Of a DNA stretch of 64,000 bases, positions 37,635 to 46,473 are shown in pieces. The DNA lies in the NCBI GenBank assembly GCA_937923405.1, contig CALDUY010000008.1:62001-126000 (forward strand), read 5' to 3'. Position numbers and translations under genes: made by a program. The number at the start of each line of letters is the position of its first letter. The stretch's first letter is position 1. This DNA is from an uncultured Gemmataceae bacterium (lineage in GTDB: Bacteria; Planctomycetota; Planctomycetia; Gemmatales; Gemmataceae). Below the pieces are notes generated by a model. That model was not told where the DNA came from. It saw only the letters and a program-made list of their open reading frames with translations, and ran no database searches.

Positions 37635-38921
37635 TTACACCTTGCTCACAATGAGCGAGATATTCTGTCCGCCAAATCCGAAACTATTACTCAGAGCATG
37701 GCGGACCTTGTGTTGTCGGGCCTGGTTGGGAACATAGTCCAGGTCGCACTCGGGGTCAGGCGTCTCGTAGTTGATCGTGGGCGGCAACCAACCGCGATGC
37801 AGTGTCTCGACACAAGTGATCAACTCCACGACTCCGGCGGCAGCGATCAGATGGCCGAGCATGCTCTTGCTTGAAGAAATCGGAATTTTGTACGCCTGCT
37901 CACCGAAGACGCGCTTGATGGCCAGCGTCTCAACTTGGTCGTTGACCTGCGTGCTGGTTCCATGCGCGTTGATGTAGTCGATCTGCTCGACGGACAAGCC
38001 ACTGTCGACGAGAGCCTGCTTTATGCAGGCGATGGCCCCGCGTCCCTCTTCATGGCTATCGGTCACGCGGAAGGCATCGGCTGTGGTGCCGTACCCGGTA
38101 ATCTCCGCGTAGATCGTCGCGCCACGCCGGCGGGCACTGTCGAAGTCTTCAAGAACCAGCATTCCCGCGCCTTCGCCGAGAACGAAACCATCCCGATGCA
38201 GATCGAAAGGACGTGAGGCACGCTGCGGCTCGCTGTTGCGAGTCGACAACGCCGTCAGTAGGTTGAATCCTGTGACGCCAAACGGATGAATCATGCTATG
38301 GGCACCACCGGCGAGCATTAGATCAGCCTCGCCTTGGCGAATCATGTCGACCGCCTCTCCAATCGCCTGACTCGATGCCGCACAAGCGGTCAAGCAGGTG
38401 AAGTTCGGTCCATCAAGATGGAAATGCGACGCCAAATGCGCCGCTGTGGTGTGCAGTTCTTGCTCGGCCTCACGGCCTGGGTGAAAGACCTCCAGGGCAC
38501 CCGCCATGAAGGCAGGGTAATCGATCTCACGTTTGTCGGGTCGATAGGTCTGAGCGATCTGCCAGATCATGTTATGAAAGTCTTGCACACCTTCTCCCGA
38601 CCCCAGATAGACGCCAAAGCGGCTGCGGTCGATTTTCCCATCGTCGAGTAAGCCCGCATCGGCGAGGGCTTGCTGAGCAGCAGCGGCGGCGAAGCGACTG
38701 TTCAACCCTGCATTGGCCCAGCGTTCGGCACCGGCGACGTAGCGTGCCAACTCGAAATCCTTCACCTGCGAGGCGAAGGTGGTGGGAAACTTACTAGCGT
38801 CGAAATGGGTGATCGGCCCGACGCCACTGGTGCCGGCCAGCTGAGCGTCCATCATGGCTTTGACGCTGTGACCCACCGGAGTGATCGCCCCCATTCCGGT
38901 GATGACAACTCGACGACGCAT
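37635..38921 (-). CDS. Beta-ketoacyl-ACP synthase (KS-alpha, FabF-type)
   Basis: The 428-residue condensing enzyme has a complete Cys-His-His triad: Cys180 in LTACAASS, His320 in INAHGTST and His357 in SMLGHLIAAAG. It adds two-carbon units from malonyl-ACP to a growing acyl-ACP. It is 22 bases downstream of a sister gene (38944-40206) that lacks this cysteine, the tandem order seen for ketosynthase and chain-length-factor pairs. A G-rich ribosome binding site precedes the ATG. Compared with housekeeping FabF it sits in a dedicated cluster rather than with fabD or fabH. Confidence 0.93.
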   Translation of the reverse strand: MRRRVVITGMGAITPVGHSVKAMMDAQLAGTSGVGPITHFDASKFPTTFASQVKDFELARYVAGAERWANAGLNSRFAAAAAQQALADAGLLDDGKIDRSRFGVYLGSGEGVQDFHNMIWQIAQTYRPDKREIDYPAFMAGALEVFHPGREAEQELHTTAAHLASHFHLDGPNFTCLTACAASSQAIGEAVDMIRQGEADLMLAGGAHSMIHPFGVTGFNLLTALSTRNSEPQRASRPFDLHRDGFVLGEGAGMLVLEDFDSARRRGATIYAEITGYGTTADAFRVTDSHEEGRGAIACIKQALVDSGLSVEQIDYINAHGTSTQVNDQVETLAIKRVFGEQAYKIPISSSKSMLGHLIAAAGVVELITCVETLHRGWLPPTINYETPDPECDLDYVPNQARQHKVRHALSNSFGFGGQNISLIVSKV

Positions 38922-38943
38922 GATACCGCCCCCCCCTTTAATT

Positions 38944-40206
38944 TCACTTCTTAAGGACGATCGCCGAACATTGCCCCATGTGCGTGAAGCCGACCTTCAG
39001 GGCATACGGCTTGCTCACCGGACGCGGTGCAACCGGCTGAACCTGAATCGGACAATTCGGATCGGTTGTTTCGTGATTCAGTGTGCCCGGCATCACTCCC
39101 TGCCGAAGTCCAAGAATGCTCAGGCTCAACTCGGTAGTTCCACTGGCGGCCCCCATGTTGCCGAAGTATCCCTTAGCAGCGAAGACTGGCACCTTAGTGC
39201 CCACGACCCGAGCTAATCCCTGGGCTTCCCAGGCGTCCTCTTTGATGGCTCCGTAGCCATGTGCGTTGACGTGATCGAGGTCCTCCGCAGCGATGCCCGC
39301 CATGTTCAGGGCCGTCTCGCAGGCTCGTGCTAAGCCCGCACCATCGAGGTTGCGGTCAAAAGCCGAGCCGTAACCGACGATTTCCGCCAACACCTGGGCA
39401 CCACGCTTTTGGGCATGATCCAATCCCTCGACCACGAGAACTGTTGCCCCCTCTCCTAACGCCATGCCATCACGAGCGACATCAAAGGGCCGACAGGCTT
39501 TCGCTGGATCGTCGTTACGTTTGGACAACTCCTCGAACAGGCACTGACGAACAAGACTCAAGGGATTGATTTTGCTTTCGCAGCCGCCAACCAGGAAAAA
39601 GTCAGCTCCGTCACGGGCCAAAATCCGGGTAGCCTCGGCAAGAGCCAGCAGACTGGCAGCATCCGATTCCGTGATCGAGTTGTTCGGTCCTTGAGCATCG
39701 TGCAAAATCGAAATGTGACAGGCCGGCATGTTGGGCAAATATTTCAGCATCCAAAGCGGCTGGATCAGTCCCAGTCCCTTCTCGCCCCAGGCGGCCAGAT
39801 CGACTCGACCCGGCTGACAGTTGGCGCTGACCTGAGCGGCATCGACCAGTTCGGGTAGTTCACTGGCGATCAAGCCAGCGCCGAATTCGATGCCGAACCG
39901 CGTCGGATCGAGCTTGGATTTATCCACTTGGCCATGCACCAGAGCCAGATGAGCAGCCGCTACAGCAAACTGAATCGGACGGGCCATCATTCGCAGACTT
40001 TTGCGATGGCTTTTCTCGACATAGTTTTTTCCGTCGAAGCCGTCGATTTCCGCGGCGAAGCGTGTGGGCAGTCCGGTGGTGTCGAAGGAGCGGATCGGTC
40101 GCACGGCTGACTTGCCCGCAAGCATCGCAGACCACACGGTATCCAAGTCGTTGCCTAGTGGCGTAATCGCTCCGATGCCAGTAATCACGATGCGTCGTGA
40201 AGCCAT
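38944..40206 (-). CDS. Ketosynthase-like protein without the active-site Cys (chain-length-factor-like)
   Basis: The ATG at 40204-40206 gives 420 residues with the thiolase fold of FabF (MASRRIVITGIGAITPLGND). Aligned without gaps to the adjacent ketosynthase, the catalytic Cys is replaced by Asp182 in ITESDAAS, His316 is kept in VNAHGYG, and the second His is Asn350 in GYFGNMGAASG. Loss of Cys with retention of the fold is typical of chain-length factors (KS-beta) of type II polyketide synthases and of aryl polyene clusters. It probably pairs with the active ketosynthase and sets chain length. Confidence 0.87.
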   Translation of the reverse strand: MASRRIVITGIGAITPLGNDLDTVWSAMLAGKSAVRPIRSFDTTGLPTRFAAEIDGFDGKNYVEKSHRKSLRMMARPIQFAVAAAHLALVHGQVDKSKLDPTRFGIEFGAGLIASELPELVDAAQVSANCQPGRVDLAAWGEKGLGLIQPLWMLKYLPNMPACHISILHDAQGPNNSITESDAASLLALAEATRILARDGADFFLVGGCESKINPLSLVRQCLFEELSKRNDDPAKACRPFDVARDGMALGEGATVLVVEGLDHAQKRGAQVLAEIVGYGSAFDRNLDGAGLARACETALNMAGIAAEDLDHVNAHGYGAIKEDAWEAQGLARVVGTKVPVFAAKGYFGNMGAASGTTELSLSILGLRQGVMPGTLNHETTDPNCPIQVQPVAPRPVSKPYALKVGFTHMGQCSAIVLKK

Positions 40207-40237
40207 GACGACAAAACCCCTCGCTCTTGTCGCAGTT

Positions 40238-40741
40238 TCAGGACGAAGCTGCCCCATTGGCAGCGGCTGGTTTGGCGACCTTGGTCAATTTGGCCACCAG
40301 AGTACGCATCTCACTACCGAAGACGAAATTGTGTTCTCCGAAGATCGCCGCTGAGCGATTCTGATCTAGATGAGCGAAGAAGATTTCCGCCTCCGCGGTC
40401 ACTTGGTTGTCGACAACGACAGTGCCGGAGACAGACGCGCCTTCTGGTCGTAGATGTAGAATCTCGGTGTGATAGTACAATGTTTCTCCCGCGAGCATCT
40501 CGCGATGGAAGATGGCACGCGGCACCTTGGCCAACACAACCTTTTCCTTAAATTGGTTTGCCTCTCCGACGAGGATGCCGCCCGTCTGAGCCAATCCTTC
40601 GAGGATCAGCGAAGCGGGCATCACCGGCCAGCTGGCAAAGTGTTGGGCGAAGTGGTCCTCGGCCAGACTGGTGTTCTTCACGGCCTTGGCCGATTTGCCA
40701 CTTTCAAACTCGATGAAGCGGTCGATCCACAACCAGCGCAC
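40238..40741 (-). CDS. FabZ-like dehydratase with complete His-Glu dyad
   Basis: I place the start at a GTG (40739-40741) that follows GGGGAGGGGG by five bases; it gives MRWLWIDRFIEFESGKSA, matching the normal FabZ start, and 167 residues. The hot-dog domain contains His34 and Glu48 in HFASWPVMPASLILEGLAQ, spaced 14 residues as in FabZ His54/Glu68. It dehydrates 3-hydroxyacyl-ACP. A 30-residue tail after the domain (from about 135) is unusual. It is one of two dehydratases in this operon. Confidence 0.85.
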   Translation of the reverse strand: MRWLWIDRFIEFESGKSAKAVKNTSLAEDHFAQHFASWPVMPASLILEGLAQTGGILVGEANQFKEKVVLAKVPRAIFHREMLAGETLYYHTEILHLRPEGASVSGTVVVDNQVTAEAEIFFAHLDQNRSAAIFGEHNFVFGSEMRTLVAKLTKVAKPAAANGAASS

Positions 40742-40834
40742 AGATGCCCCCTCCCCATGAGTGAACCATCGCGGCCAGCTAGCAATTCCGAACAGGGGGC
40801 GATCCAAGCCCCCCGCTCGACTGGACTTACTTGC

Positions 40835-41236
40835 TCAGCCAGCGTTCTTGTTCTGCAATTTCCCATGAATATAGCGGGTGATCAGATCGACCGTGAACAG
40901 ATCGCTGAGCTTGGACACCTCGGGATTCTTCTCGAACGTGCTGAGATCGGCAAACGGCATGCGATGACGCAGTTCTTCCAGTCCCTTCGGCGTGACCTTG
41001 CCATTCTGGACAAATTCAGGATCGCCTTGGAAAATCGACTCGGGGAACAATTCGCCTCGGGGAATTTTGATCCCGAACTCGCGTTCGAGACGGAAGACGA
41101 TGTCCAGAAAATCAATCGACTCCGCGCCGAGGTCGCCCTGCAAGGTCGAAGTACGCTTGATTTCGTCTTCGTCCACGTTGAGCGCATCCACAAGCGTCGC
41201 AGAAACTTTGGTGAAAATTTCGTCCTGGGTTGGCAT
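40835..41236 (-). CDS. Acyl carrier protein with a C-terminal extension
   Basis: The 133-residue protein has the carrier domain in its first 75 residues. Ser40 in GDLGAESIDFLDIVFRLE is the phosphopantetheine attachment site, with DLGAxSIDFLDIVF replacing the DLGADSLDxVELVM of AcpP. The remaining 55 residues (VTPKGLEELRHRMPFADL and on) are extra, since typical ACPs have about 78 residues. GAGGAG is eight bases before the ATG. It carries the growing chain for the enzymes of this operon. Confidence 0.9.
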   Translation of the reverse strand: MPTQDEIFTKVSATLVDALNVDEDEIKRTSTLQGDLGAESIDFLDIVFRLEREFGIKIPRGELFPESIFQGDPEFVQNGKVTPKGLEELRHRMPFADLSTFEKNPEVSKLSDLFTVDLITRYIHGKLQNKNAG

Positions 41237-41320
41237 CGGAACTACTCCTCGTTTCGGAAGGATGAAGGATTTATCGGAGGAAGGATGAAATCGACTTCAT
41301 CCCACCGCCTACGCTGGGGT

Positions 41321-42067
41321 TTACTGGGCTGCAACGGCTCCTAAACTCAAACCGCCGTCTACGGTAATCACCTGCCCGGTGATGTACGCACTCTCCTCAC
41401 TGGCGAGAAAGACTGCCACCTTAGCGATGTCTTCGGGAACACCAATCCGTTTCATGGGAATGAATTTTTTAAGTAGGTCGCCTGCCTTGTTTCTCACGGC
41501 AGCGCTCATGTCGGTTTCGATGAATCCTGGAGCGATGGCATTCACCGTCACGCCGCGTGAAGCTAGTTCCACCGCCAAAGCTCGTGTGAAGGAATTAATC
41601 GCACCTTTACTAGCGGCGTAGTTCGTCTGTCCCATGTTGACGTGCGACGCAGCGACACTGGACACATTAATGATGCGTCCCGCTCGCTTTCGCATCATCG
41701 GATAAGCGATGGCTTTGCAAAAGTTGTACGTTCCGCCCAGGTTCGTCGAGATTACGACATTCCACTGCTCCGGTTCGAGCCGCACGAACAAATCATCGTG
41801 AATCACGCCAGCGTTGTTGACAAGAATGTCGATCGAGCCAAGCTCCTGTTCGATTTGCTTCACGCAGGTTTCGACGGCGGCTAGATTCGTCACGTCGCAC
41901 TGATAGGCTTTGCCCGAGATGGAAGCGGCTAACTCCTCGGCGGCCTGCTGACTACCGCGATAGACGACCGCTACCTTGGCCCCTTCGGCGGCGAACGCCT
42001 GAGCGATTCCTTTGCCGATTCCTCTGGAACCACCGGTTACGATAGCTACCTTGTCCTTCAACCGCAT
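41321..42067 (-). CDS. fabG: 3-oxoacyl-ACP reductase (FabG-type SDR)
   Basis: A 248-residue short-chain dehydrogenase opening VAIVTGGSRGIGKGIAQAFA, with NNAGVI, catalytic Ser in NVSSVAA and the YxxxK motif in NYAASKGAINSFTRALAVEL. IAPGFIETDM and ITGQVITVDGG are typical of FabG. It reduces 3-oxoacyl-ACP with NADPH. AAGGAG is six bases before the ATG, and the gene starts 13 bases after the upstream dehydratase gene. Confidence 0.93.
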   Translation of the reverse strand: MRLKDKVAIVTGGSRGIGKGIAQAFAAEGAKVAVVYRGSQQAAEELAASISGKAYQCDVTNLAAVETCVKQIEQELGSIDILVNNAGVIHDDLFVRLEPEQWNVVISTNLGGTYNFCKAIAYPMMRKRAGRIINVSSVAASHVNMGQTNYAASKGAINSFTRALAVELASRGVTVNAIAPGFIETDMSAAVRNKAGDLLKKFIPMKRIGVPEDIAKVAVFLASEESAYITGQVITVDGGLSLGAVAAQ

Positions 42068-42080
42068 TCGATGCTCCTTC

Positions 42081-42596
42081 TCAGCGATCCGCCAGAGCGT
42101 TGGTCAAGTCAAGCGGTTTCCCACCCATCGAGCGGCACAGGAACCCACACTGTCGCCGCAAGTCGTCCACGATCTGGGCATCATTAACCGCAAGCGATTC
42201 CTCCCGATCGCGCAGGTTGTACGTGGCCAGAACGATCTTGGCCGAGACCGTCGGTTGTCCCTCGACTTCGCCCTTGCCCTTGATGGTCGCCAAGTCGTTG
42301 GTCCGCTCTGTCAACTCGACGCTCACTTCCATCGTCTTGCCAGGCTCCATGAACGTGCCGTACTTGATGTTCTTGACTTCACGAAGCACGATCACGCTAT
42401 GGCGATAGTCCTCACTGAGACGCAACAGCCAAGAGCCGGCCTCCACCAGCGTCTGTAGCATCAACACTCCTGGCATTACAGGAAAGGTCGGAAAGTGGTC
42501 GGCTAGATATTCTTCCCCAGACGTCAGATTCTTGTACGCGAGCAGACTGTGGCCCGGTTGAACCTCGACGATCCGATCGATCAGATGAAATCGCAT
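42081..42596 (-). CDS. FabZ-like dehydratase with Gln in place of the catalytic Glu
   Basis: The ATG at 42594-42596 gives MRFHLIDRIVEVQPGHSLLA, the usual FabZ opening, and about 171 residues. His34 is kept in HFPTFPVMPGVLMLQTLVEA, but position 48, where the catalytic Glu should be, is Gln. Its partner in the same operon has both residues. A heterodimeric dehydratase, as described for aryl polyene enzymes, is one explanation; loss of activity is another. It is the first gene of the eight-gene operon. Confidence 0.85.
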   Translation of the reverse strand: MRFHLIDRIVEVQPGHSLLAYKNLTSGEEYLADHFPTFPVMPGVLMLQTLVEAGSWLLRLSEDYRHSVIVLREVKNIKYGTFMEPGKTMEVSVELTERTNDLATIKGKGEVEGQPTVSAKIVLATYNLRDREESLAVNDAQIVDDLRRQCGFLCRSMGGKPLDLTNALADR

Positions 42597-42774
42597 CGTG
42601 TGCGCCCTGCGGAGAGCCGACCCGTTCACTCCTTTGAATGGCCGGCTAGAATGTGGGAGTATAGTTCCCTCTCCCAACCCCGACAACCCCGAACGCCGGC
42701 GACTCGTTCGTGAACAATCTATTTTACCCAACTATCCTATTTCCAACTCCATACAATGTACAAACTGAGAGTAG

Positions 42775-42805
42775 TTCGCAATCAGAGATCATCTCAAATT
42801 GCGAA
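42775..42805. promoter_or_regulatory. Nested 31-bp palindrome upstream of the acyl-assembly operon
   Basis: TTCGCAAT (42775-42782) and ATTGCGAA (42798-42805) are perfect inverted arms, and GAGAT / ATCTC form a second perfect dyad around the same centre at 42790. It lies about 180 bases before the first dehydratase gene in an AT-rich, gene-free stretch (42597-42939) and 135 bases after the end of narK. No uridine run follows on the minus strand, so an operator is more likely than a terminator. Confidence 0.45.
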
Positions 42806-42939
42806 TCTATCCTGGATTTCAGCTATTTTATTGAGCACAACCCAACAGTAAGGATTAATTTAACAGGATAGGCAAGGTAGGAAAGAGGAAATGGCTTCCC
42901 TGCCAGGTGAGTACGGCTTCCTGCGTCTTCGTCGACACG

Positions 42940-44253
42940 TCAAGATACGACTGCCCCGGGATTGGCTACCAACGCCGGCTCAGTGTCGAGGGTGGCGGGC
43001 GTCGAGCGTAAAGGAGCCAGGAACGTCGCCTCCCATCGCGGTCGCAGCGCGACCAGCAGCGCAACGCAACCCAGTGCGGTTGCGGCGAAGATGGCGAAGC
43101 CCGTTCCGTAGCTTCCTGTTAGCCCTTTAAGACCACCTAGCAAGTTGGGCAGGAAGAATCCTCCCACGCCGCCCGCTGCTCCTACGATACCGGTGATGAC
43201 GCCGATCTCTTTGGTAAAACGCTGAGGCACCAGTTGAAACACCGAGCCGTTGCCCATGCCAAGCAAGCCCATGCCCAAGAACAGCAACCCCAGGGCGAGC
43301 GAAACGGGCGGCAGAAAGGCCATGCCTAGCATGGTCAGAGCAACCCCACTAAACAAACTCAGCAGCATCGGGATGCCGCCGAACCGATCGGCCAGATAGC
43401 CGCCAATTGGTCGGAGAAACGACCCGGCAATGACGCAGGCCGTAGACAGAAATGCCGCGTAGGTCTCGCCAGTTTTGCTGTCTGTGGGGAAGTACTGATC
43501 CTTGAAGAAGGTATTGAGGAAGCTCGCCAGGCCGACGAATCCGCCGAACGTCACTGAATACAGCAGGCAGAACCACCAAGTATCGGCATGGCGCAAAATG
43601 GTAACATAGCTGAGCAGCGGCTTCGGGGCTGGCTGAGTTGGGCTGTCCTGAGCGAACAGAGCGAACACCACCAATGTCAGCGTCAACGGAATCAGCGCCA
43701 GTCCGAAGACGTCATTCCACGAACCCAACCATGCGGCGAGCATCGGCACGAACAGCGTTGCCAGTGCGGTTCCACTGTTGCCTGCTCCGGCGATGCCCAT
43801 GGCCAGCCCCTGAAATTGAGGCGGATACCAGCGACTGGCCAGCGGCAAGGCAGCGGCGAAGCTGGCTCCAGCTACTCCCAACAGCATGCCTAAGATCAAC
43901 ACTTGCTCGTAGGTCGAAGCCCATAACCAGCCCAGCAGCAGCGGCACCACGGTCAGCGACATACCCACCAACCCCGTCTTTTTCGCGCTCCACCAGTCGG
44001 TCATCAATCCCAACACCAATCGCAACAGCGCTCCACTGAGAATCGGCACCGCGACCATCAGGCCTTTGTATGGGGCAACGCGCGTCAGATACTCCGCCGT
44101 CGTCTCTTCGGAGCTTTGAGGCAGCAGCTGACTGACAATGCGATTGGCCAGCGGCCCGAGCATAACCCAAATCATGAAGCTGATGTCAAAATAAAGAAAC
44201 GCACATAACAGAGTGGGAAAGTGTCCTGCTTGTCGAAAAGCTCTCAGGTTCAT
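42940..44253 (-). CDS. Nitrate/nitrite transporter, MFS NarK/NasA type
   Basis: From the ATG at 44251-44253 the protein is about 437 residues with 12 hydrophobic segments. The MFS signature is seen in LGLMTDWWSAKKTGLVG and GGYLADRFGGIPMLLSLFSG, and the NarK-type glycine-rich motifs in GVAGASFAAALPLASRW and GIAGAGNSGTALATLF. It moves nitrate in, or nitrite out, across the inner membrane. A GTG three codons upstream abuts the nitrate reductase stop (TGAGTG), so translational coupling is likely either way. It is third in the nitrate operon. Confidence 0.92.
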   Translation of the reverse strand: MNLRAFRQAGHFPTLLCAFLYFDISFMIWVMLGPLANRIVSQLLPQSSEETTAEYLTRVAPYKGLMVAVPILSGALLRLVLGLMTDWWSAKKTGLVGMSLTVVPLLLGWLWASTYEQVLILGMLLGVAGASFAAALPLASRWYPPQFQGLAMGIAGAGNSGTALATLFVPMLAAWLGSWNDVFGLALIPLTLTLVVFALFAQDSPTQPAPKPLLSYVTILRHADTWWFCLLYSVTFGGFVGLASFLNTFFKDQYFPTDSKTGETYAAFLSTACVIAGSFLRPIGGYLADRFGGIPMLLSLFSGVALTMLGMAFLPPVSLALGLLFLGMGLLGMGNGSVFQLVPQRFTKEIGVITGIVGAAGGVGGFFLPNLLGGLKGLTGSYGTGFAIFAATALGCVALLVALRPRWEATFLAPLRSTPATLDTEPALVANPGAVVS

Positions 44254-44262
44254 TGGCAGCAC

Positions 44263-46464
44263 TCATCTTGTGGGGACAGACGCCGTCGCGCACTCCGCGA
44301 CCAGCGACAAAAACGGCTCGTGCAGAGGTTCTCGCTTGGTTTCGTTGGGGATTTTCTCCAGGGCGACCGCGCAGAACTTCAACTCGGGTTGCTTCGACAG
44401 TGTGTCGGTCGCGCTGATGGTCAGGTAGTTGACGCTGTTGCCGGCTCCGAACAGATCGCCCCAATGAAATGGCAGAAATACCTGACCTGGGGCCACCTGC
44501 TCCGACAAACGCACGGCAACGCGGATCGTGCCGCGCCGGCTGGAAACGTGGATCACCTCGCCCTCATGTAGGTGCAGCCGGACGGCATCCTCGGGGTGAA
44601 CCTCGATGAAGGCTCCAGGATCACGACGATTGAGTTTGTCGCATTTCGCCGTCCGCGTTAGGGTGTGCCAGTGAGCGTACAGTCGGCCCGTCGTGAGGAT
44701 GAAGGGAAACTCGTGGTCGGTAATCTCGCGCGGTAGTTGATGCGGTCGGGCAAACAGTCTAGCGCGACCATCCGGGGTCGGAAACACCTGATCGAGATAG
44801 CGGCGCGGACTTCCTTGATGCGTTTCGTCGGGACAGGGCCAGTAGAGATGCCGTTGCCGGCGTAACCGTTGGGCGGTGATGCCGGTCATGTCGCACGGTC
44901 TGCCCGTGGTCAATGGTCGAAACTCTTCCCACACCTCGGCAGAGCCAGAGTAATCAAACCCAGGGAATCCCAGAGCCTGTCCGACTCGTGCGAGGATCTG
45001 CCAATCGGGCAATGCCTCGCCAGGTGGATCAAACAGCTTGGGACTAAAGCTGACCAGCCGCTCGCTCGATGTACTCGTCCAATCTTTTTCGCCCCACTGG
45101 GCCGTTGGGAAAAGCACATCTGCGCACAGCGTGGTTTCCGTCGGATGGTAGGCATCGGAGACAACCACAAACTCCGCGCGAGCCAGCGCGCGGCGAACCT
45201 GATGTAAATCAGGCAAACTCACCAGCGGATTCGTCGCTGCAATCCAGATGGCTTTTAGCGAGCCTTTCTCCAGTGCCCGGAACATCTCGACGGCGGTCAG
45301 CCCCATGCGAGGCCGAATGCTGCCCTGTGGCTGTGCCCAGTAGCGTTCCAGTTCCGCGCGATGGCTGGCCTCCTCGACGACGCGATAACCGGGCAGTTGA
45401 TGGGCTAGCAGCCCCGCTTCGCGTCCTCCCATCGCGTTGGGTTGTCCCGTGAGCGAGAATGGCCCTGCACCGGGCTTGCCGATCTGCCCCGTCAAAAGGT
45501 GGAGATTGATCAGGCAGTTATTCTTCCAGGTGCCGACCGTACTTTGGTTGGTGCCCATGCAGTAGAAGCTCAACACGGCCTGAGACCAACCAATCAGCCG
45601 AGCTAGTCGCTCCACCTGAAGTTGATCGACGCCAGCGGCTTGACAGAGCTCGTGCAGCCGCTGTTCTTTTAGAAACTCTTTTAGTTCTGCGAAGCCGTTG
45701 ACGTGATGATGCAAAAATCCATCATCGGTCGCGCCGAAATCGATGAGCAGCTTGGCCAGAGCGTTGAACAAGGCGATGTCGCCCCCGGGCCGAAGCGGCA
45801 AATGCAGATCGGCGATCCGTGCCGTGGCCGTCCGACGTGGATCGACGACTACGAGCGTCATCGACGGTCGGGCATTCTTGGCCGCTTTCAGGCGGTCGAA
45901 TAACACCGGATGGGCTTCGGCCATGTTACTGCCGACGATCAGCACCACATCAGCCAGGTCGAGGTCTTCGTAACAGCAGGGCGGACCGTCACTGCCTAAA
46001 CTGGTGCGGTAGCCAGCCACGGCACTGGCCATGCACAGTCGACTGTTCGAGTCCGTGTTATTGGTGTGCAGATGGCCCTTGAATAGCTTGCAGGCAAGAT
46101 AAGCGGTCTCGGTGTCGAGCTGGCCCGAACCATAGAAGGCCACTGCGTCGGGACCATATCGGCGAATGAGGTCGCGGAACCGTCGGGCGACCAACTCGAT
46201 CGCTTCGTCCCACGACGCGCGATGAAAAGGAGACTGACGATCTGTTCGCCACAGCGGATGTATCAGGCGATCGTCGGTGTCGATGGTCTCGCCGAGGAGA
46301 GCTCCCTTGGCACAGAGTCGGCCCAAGTTGGCAGGAGCGTCTGCCACTCCACGGATCTTCAATGTAGTTTTCTGCTTGCCCTCCAGGGCAAGTCGACAGC
46401 CGACGCCGCAATAGGGACAAATCGATTCCCCCCGGATCGGTAGCGAGTGGAGCCGGTCTTCCAT
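44263..46464 (-). CDS. Assimilatory nitrate reductase, molybdopterin catalytic subunit
   Basis: A 733-residue Mo-bisMGD enzyme with the N-terminal [4Fe-4S] motif SICPYCGVGC...LCAKG, and the NasA/NarB hallmarks GSGQLDTETAYLACKLFKG, FYCMGTNQSTVGTWKNNC and a C-terminal molydopterin-dinucleotide domain (FILTTGRLYAHWHTLTRT). It reduces nitrate to nitrite in the cytoplasm. It has no C-terminal [2Fe-2S] domain, so it is probably fed electrons by a ferredoxin or flavodoxin, as NarB is. It starts nine bases after the nitrite reductase stop. Confidence 0.93.
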   Translation of the reverse strand: MEDRLHSLPIRGESICPYCGVGCRLALEGKQKTTLKIRGVADAPANLGRLCAKGALLGETIDTDDRLIHPLWRTDRQSPFHRASWDEAIELVARRFRDLIRRYGPDAVAFYGSGQLDTETAYLACKLFKGHLHTNNTDSNSRLCMASAVAGYRTSLGSDGPPCCYEDLDLADVVLIVGSNMAEAHPVLFDRLKAAKNARPSMTLVVVDPRRTATARIADLHLPLRPGGDIALFNALAKLLIDFGATDDGFLHHHVNGFAELKEFLKEQRLHELCQAAGVDQLQVERLARLIGWSQAVLSFYCMGTNQSTVGTWKNNCLINLHLLTGQIGKPGAGPFSLTGQPNAMGGREAGLLAHQLPGYRVVEEASHRAELERYWAQPQGSIRPRMGLTAVEMFRALEKGSLKAIWIAATNPLVSLPDLHQVRRALARAEFVVVSDAYHPTETTLCADVLFPTAQWGEKDWTSTSSERLVSFSPKLFDPPGEALPDWQILARVGQALGFPGFDYSGSAEVWEEFRPLTTGRPCDMTGITAQRLRRQRHLYWPCPDETHQGSPRRYLDQVFPTPDGRARLFARPHQLPREITDHEFPFILTTGRLYAHWHTLTRTAKCDKLNRRDPGAFIEVHPEDAVRLHLHEGEVIHVSSRRGTIRVAVRLSEQVAPGQVFLPFHWGDLFGAGNSVNYLTISATDTLSKQPELKFCAVALEKIPNETKREPLHEPFLSLVAECATASVPTR

Positions 46465-46473
46465 CGGTAGTCG

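Noticed and set aside
40469-41344. 291-codon plus-strand frame across the ACP and dehydratase genes
   Set aside because: It crosses two well-supported minus-strand genes and a gap, with no site or motif of its own.
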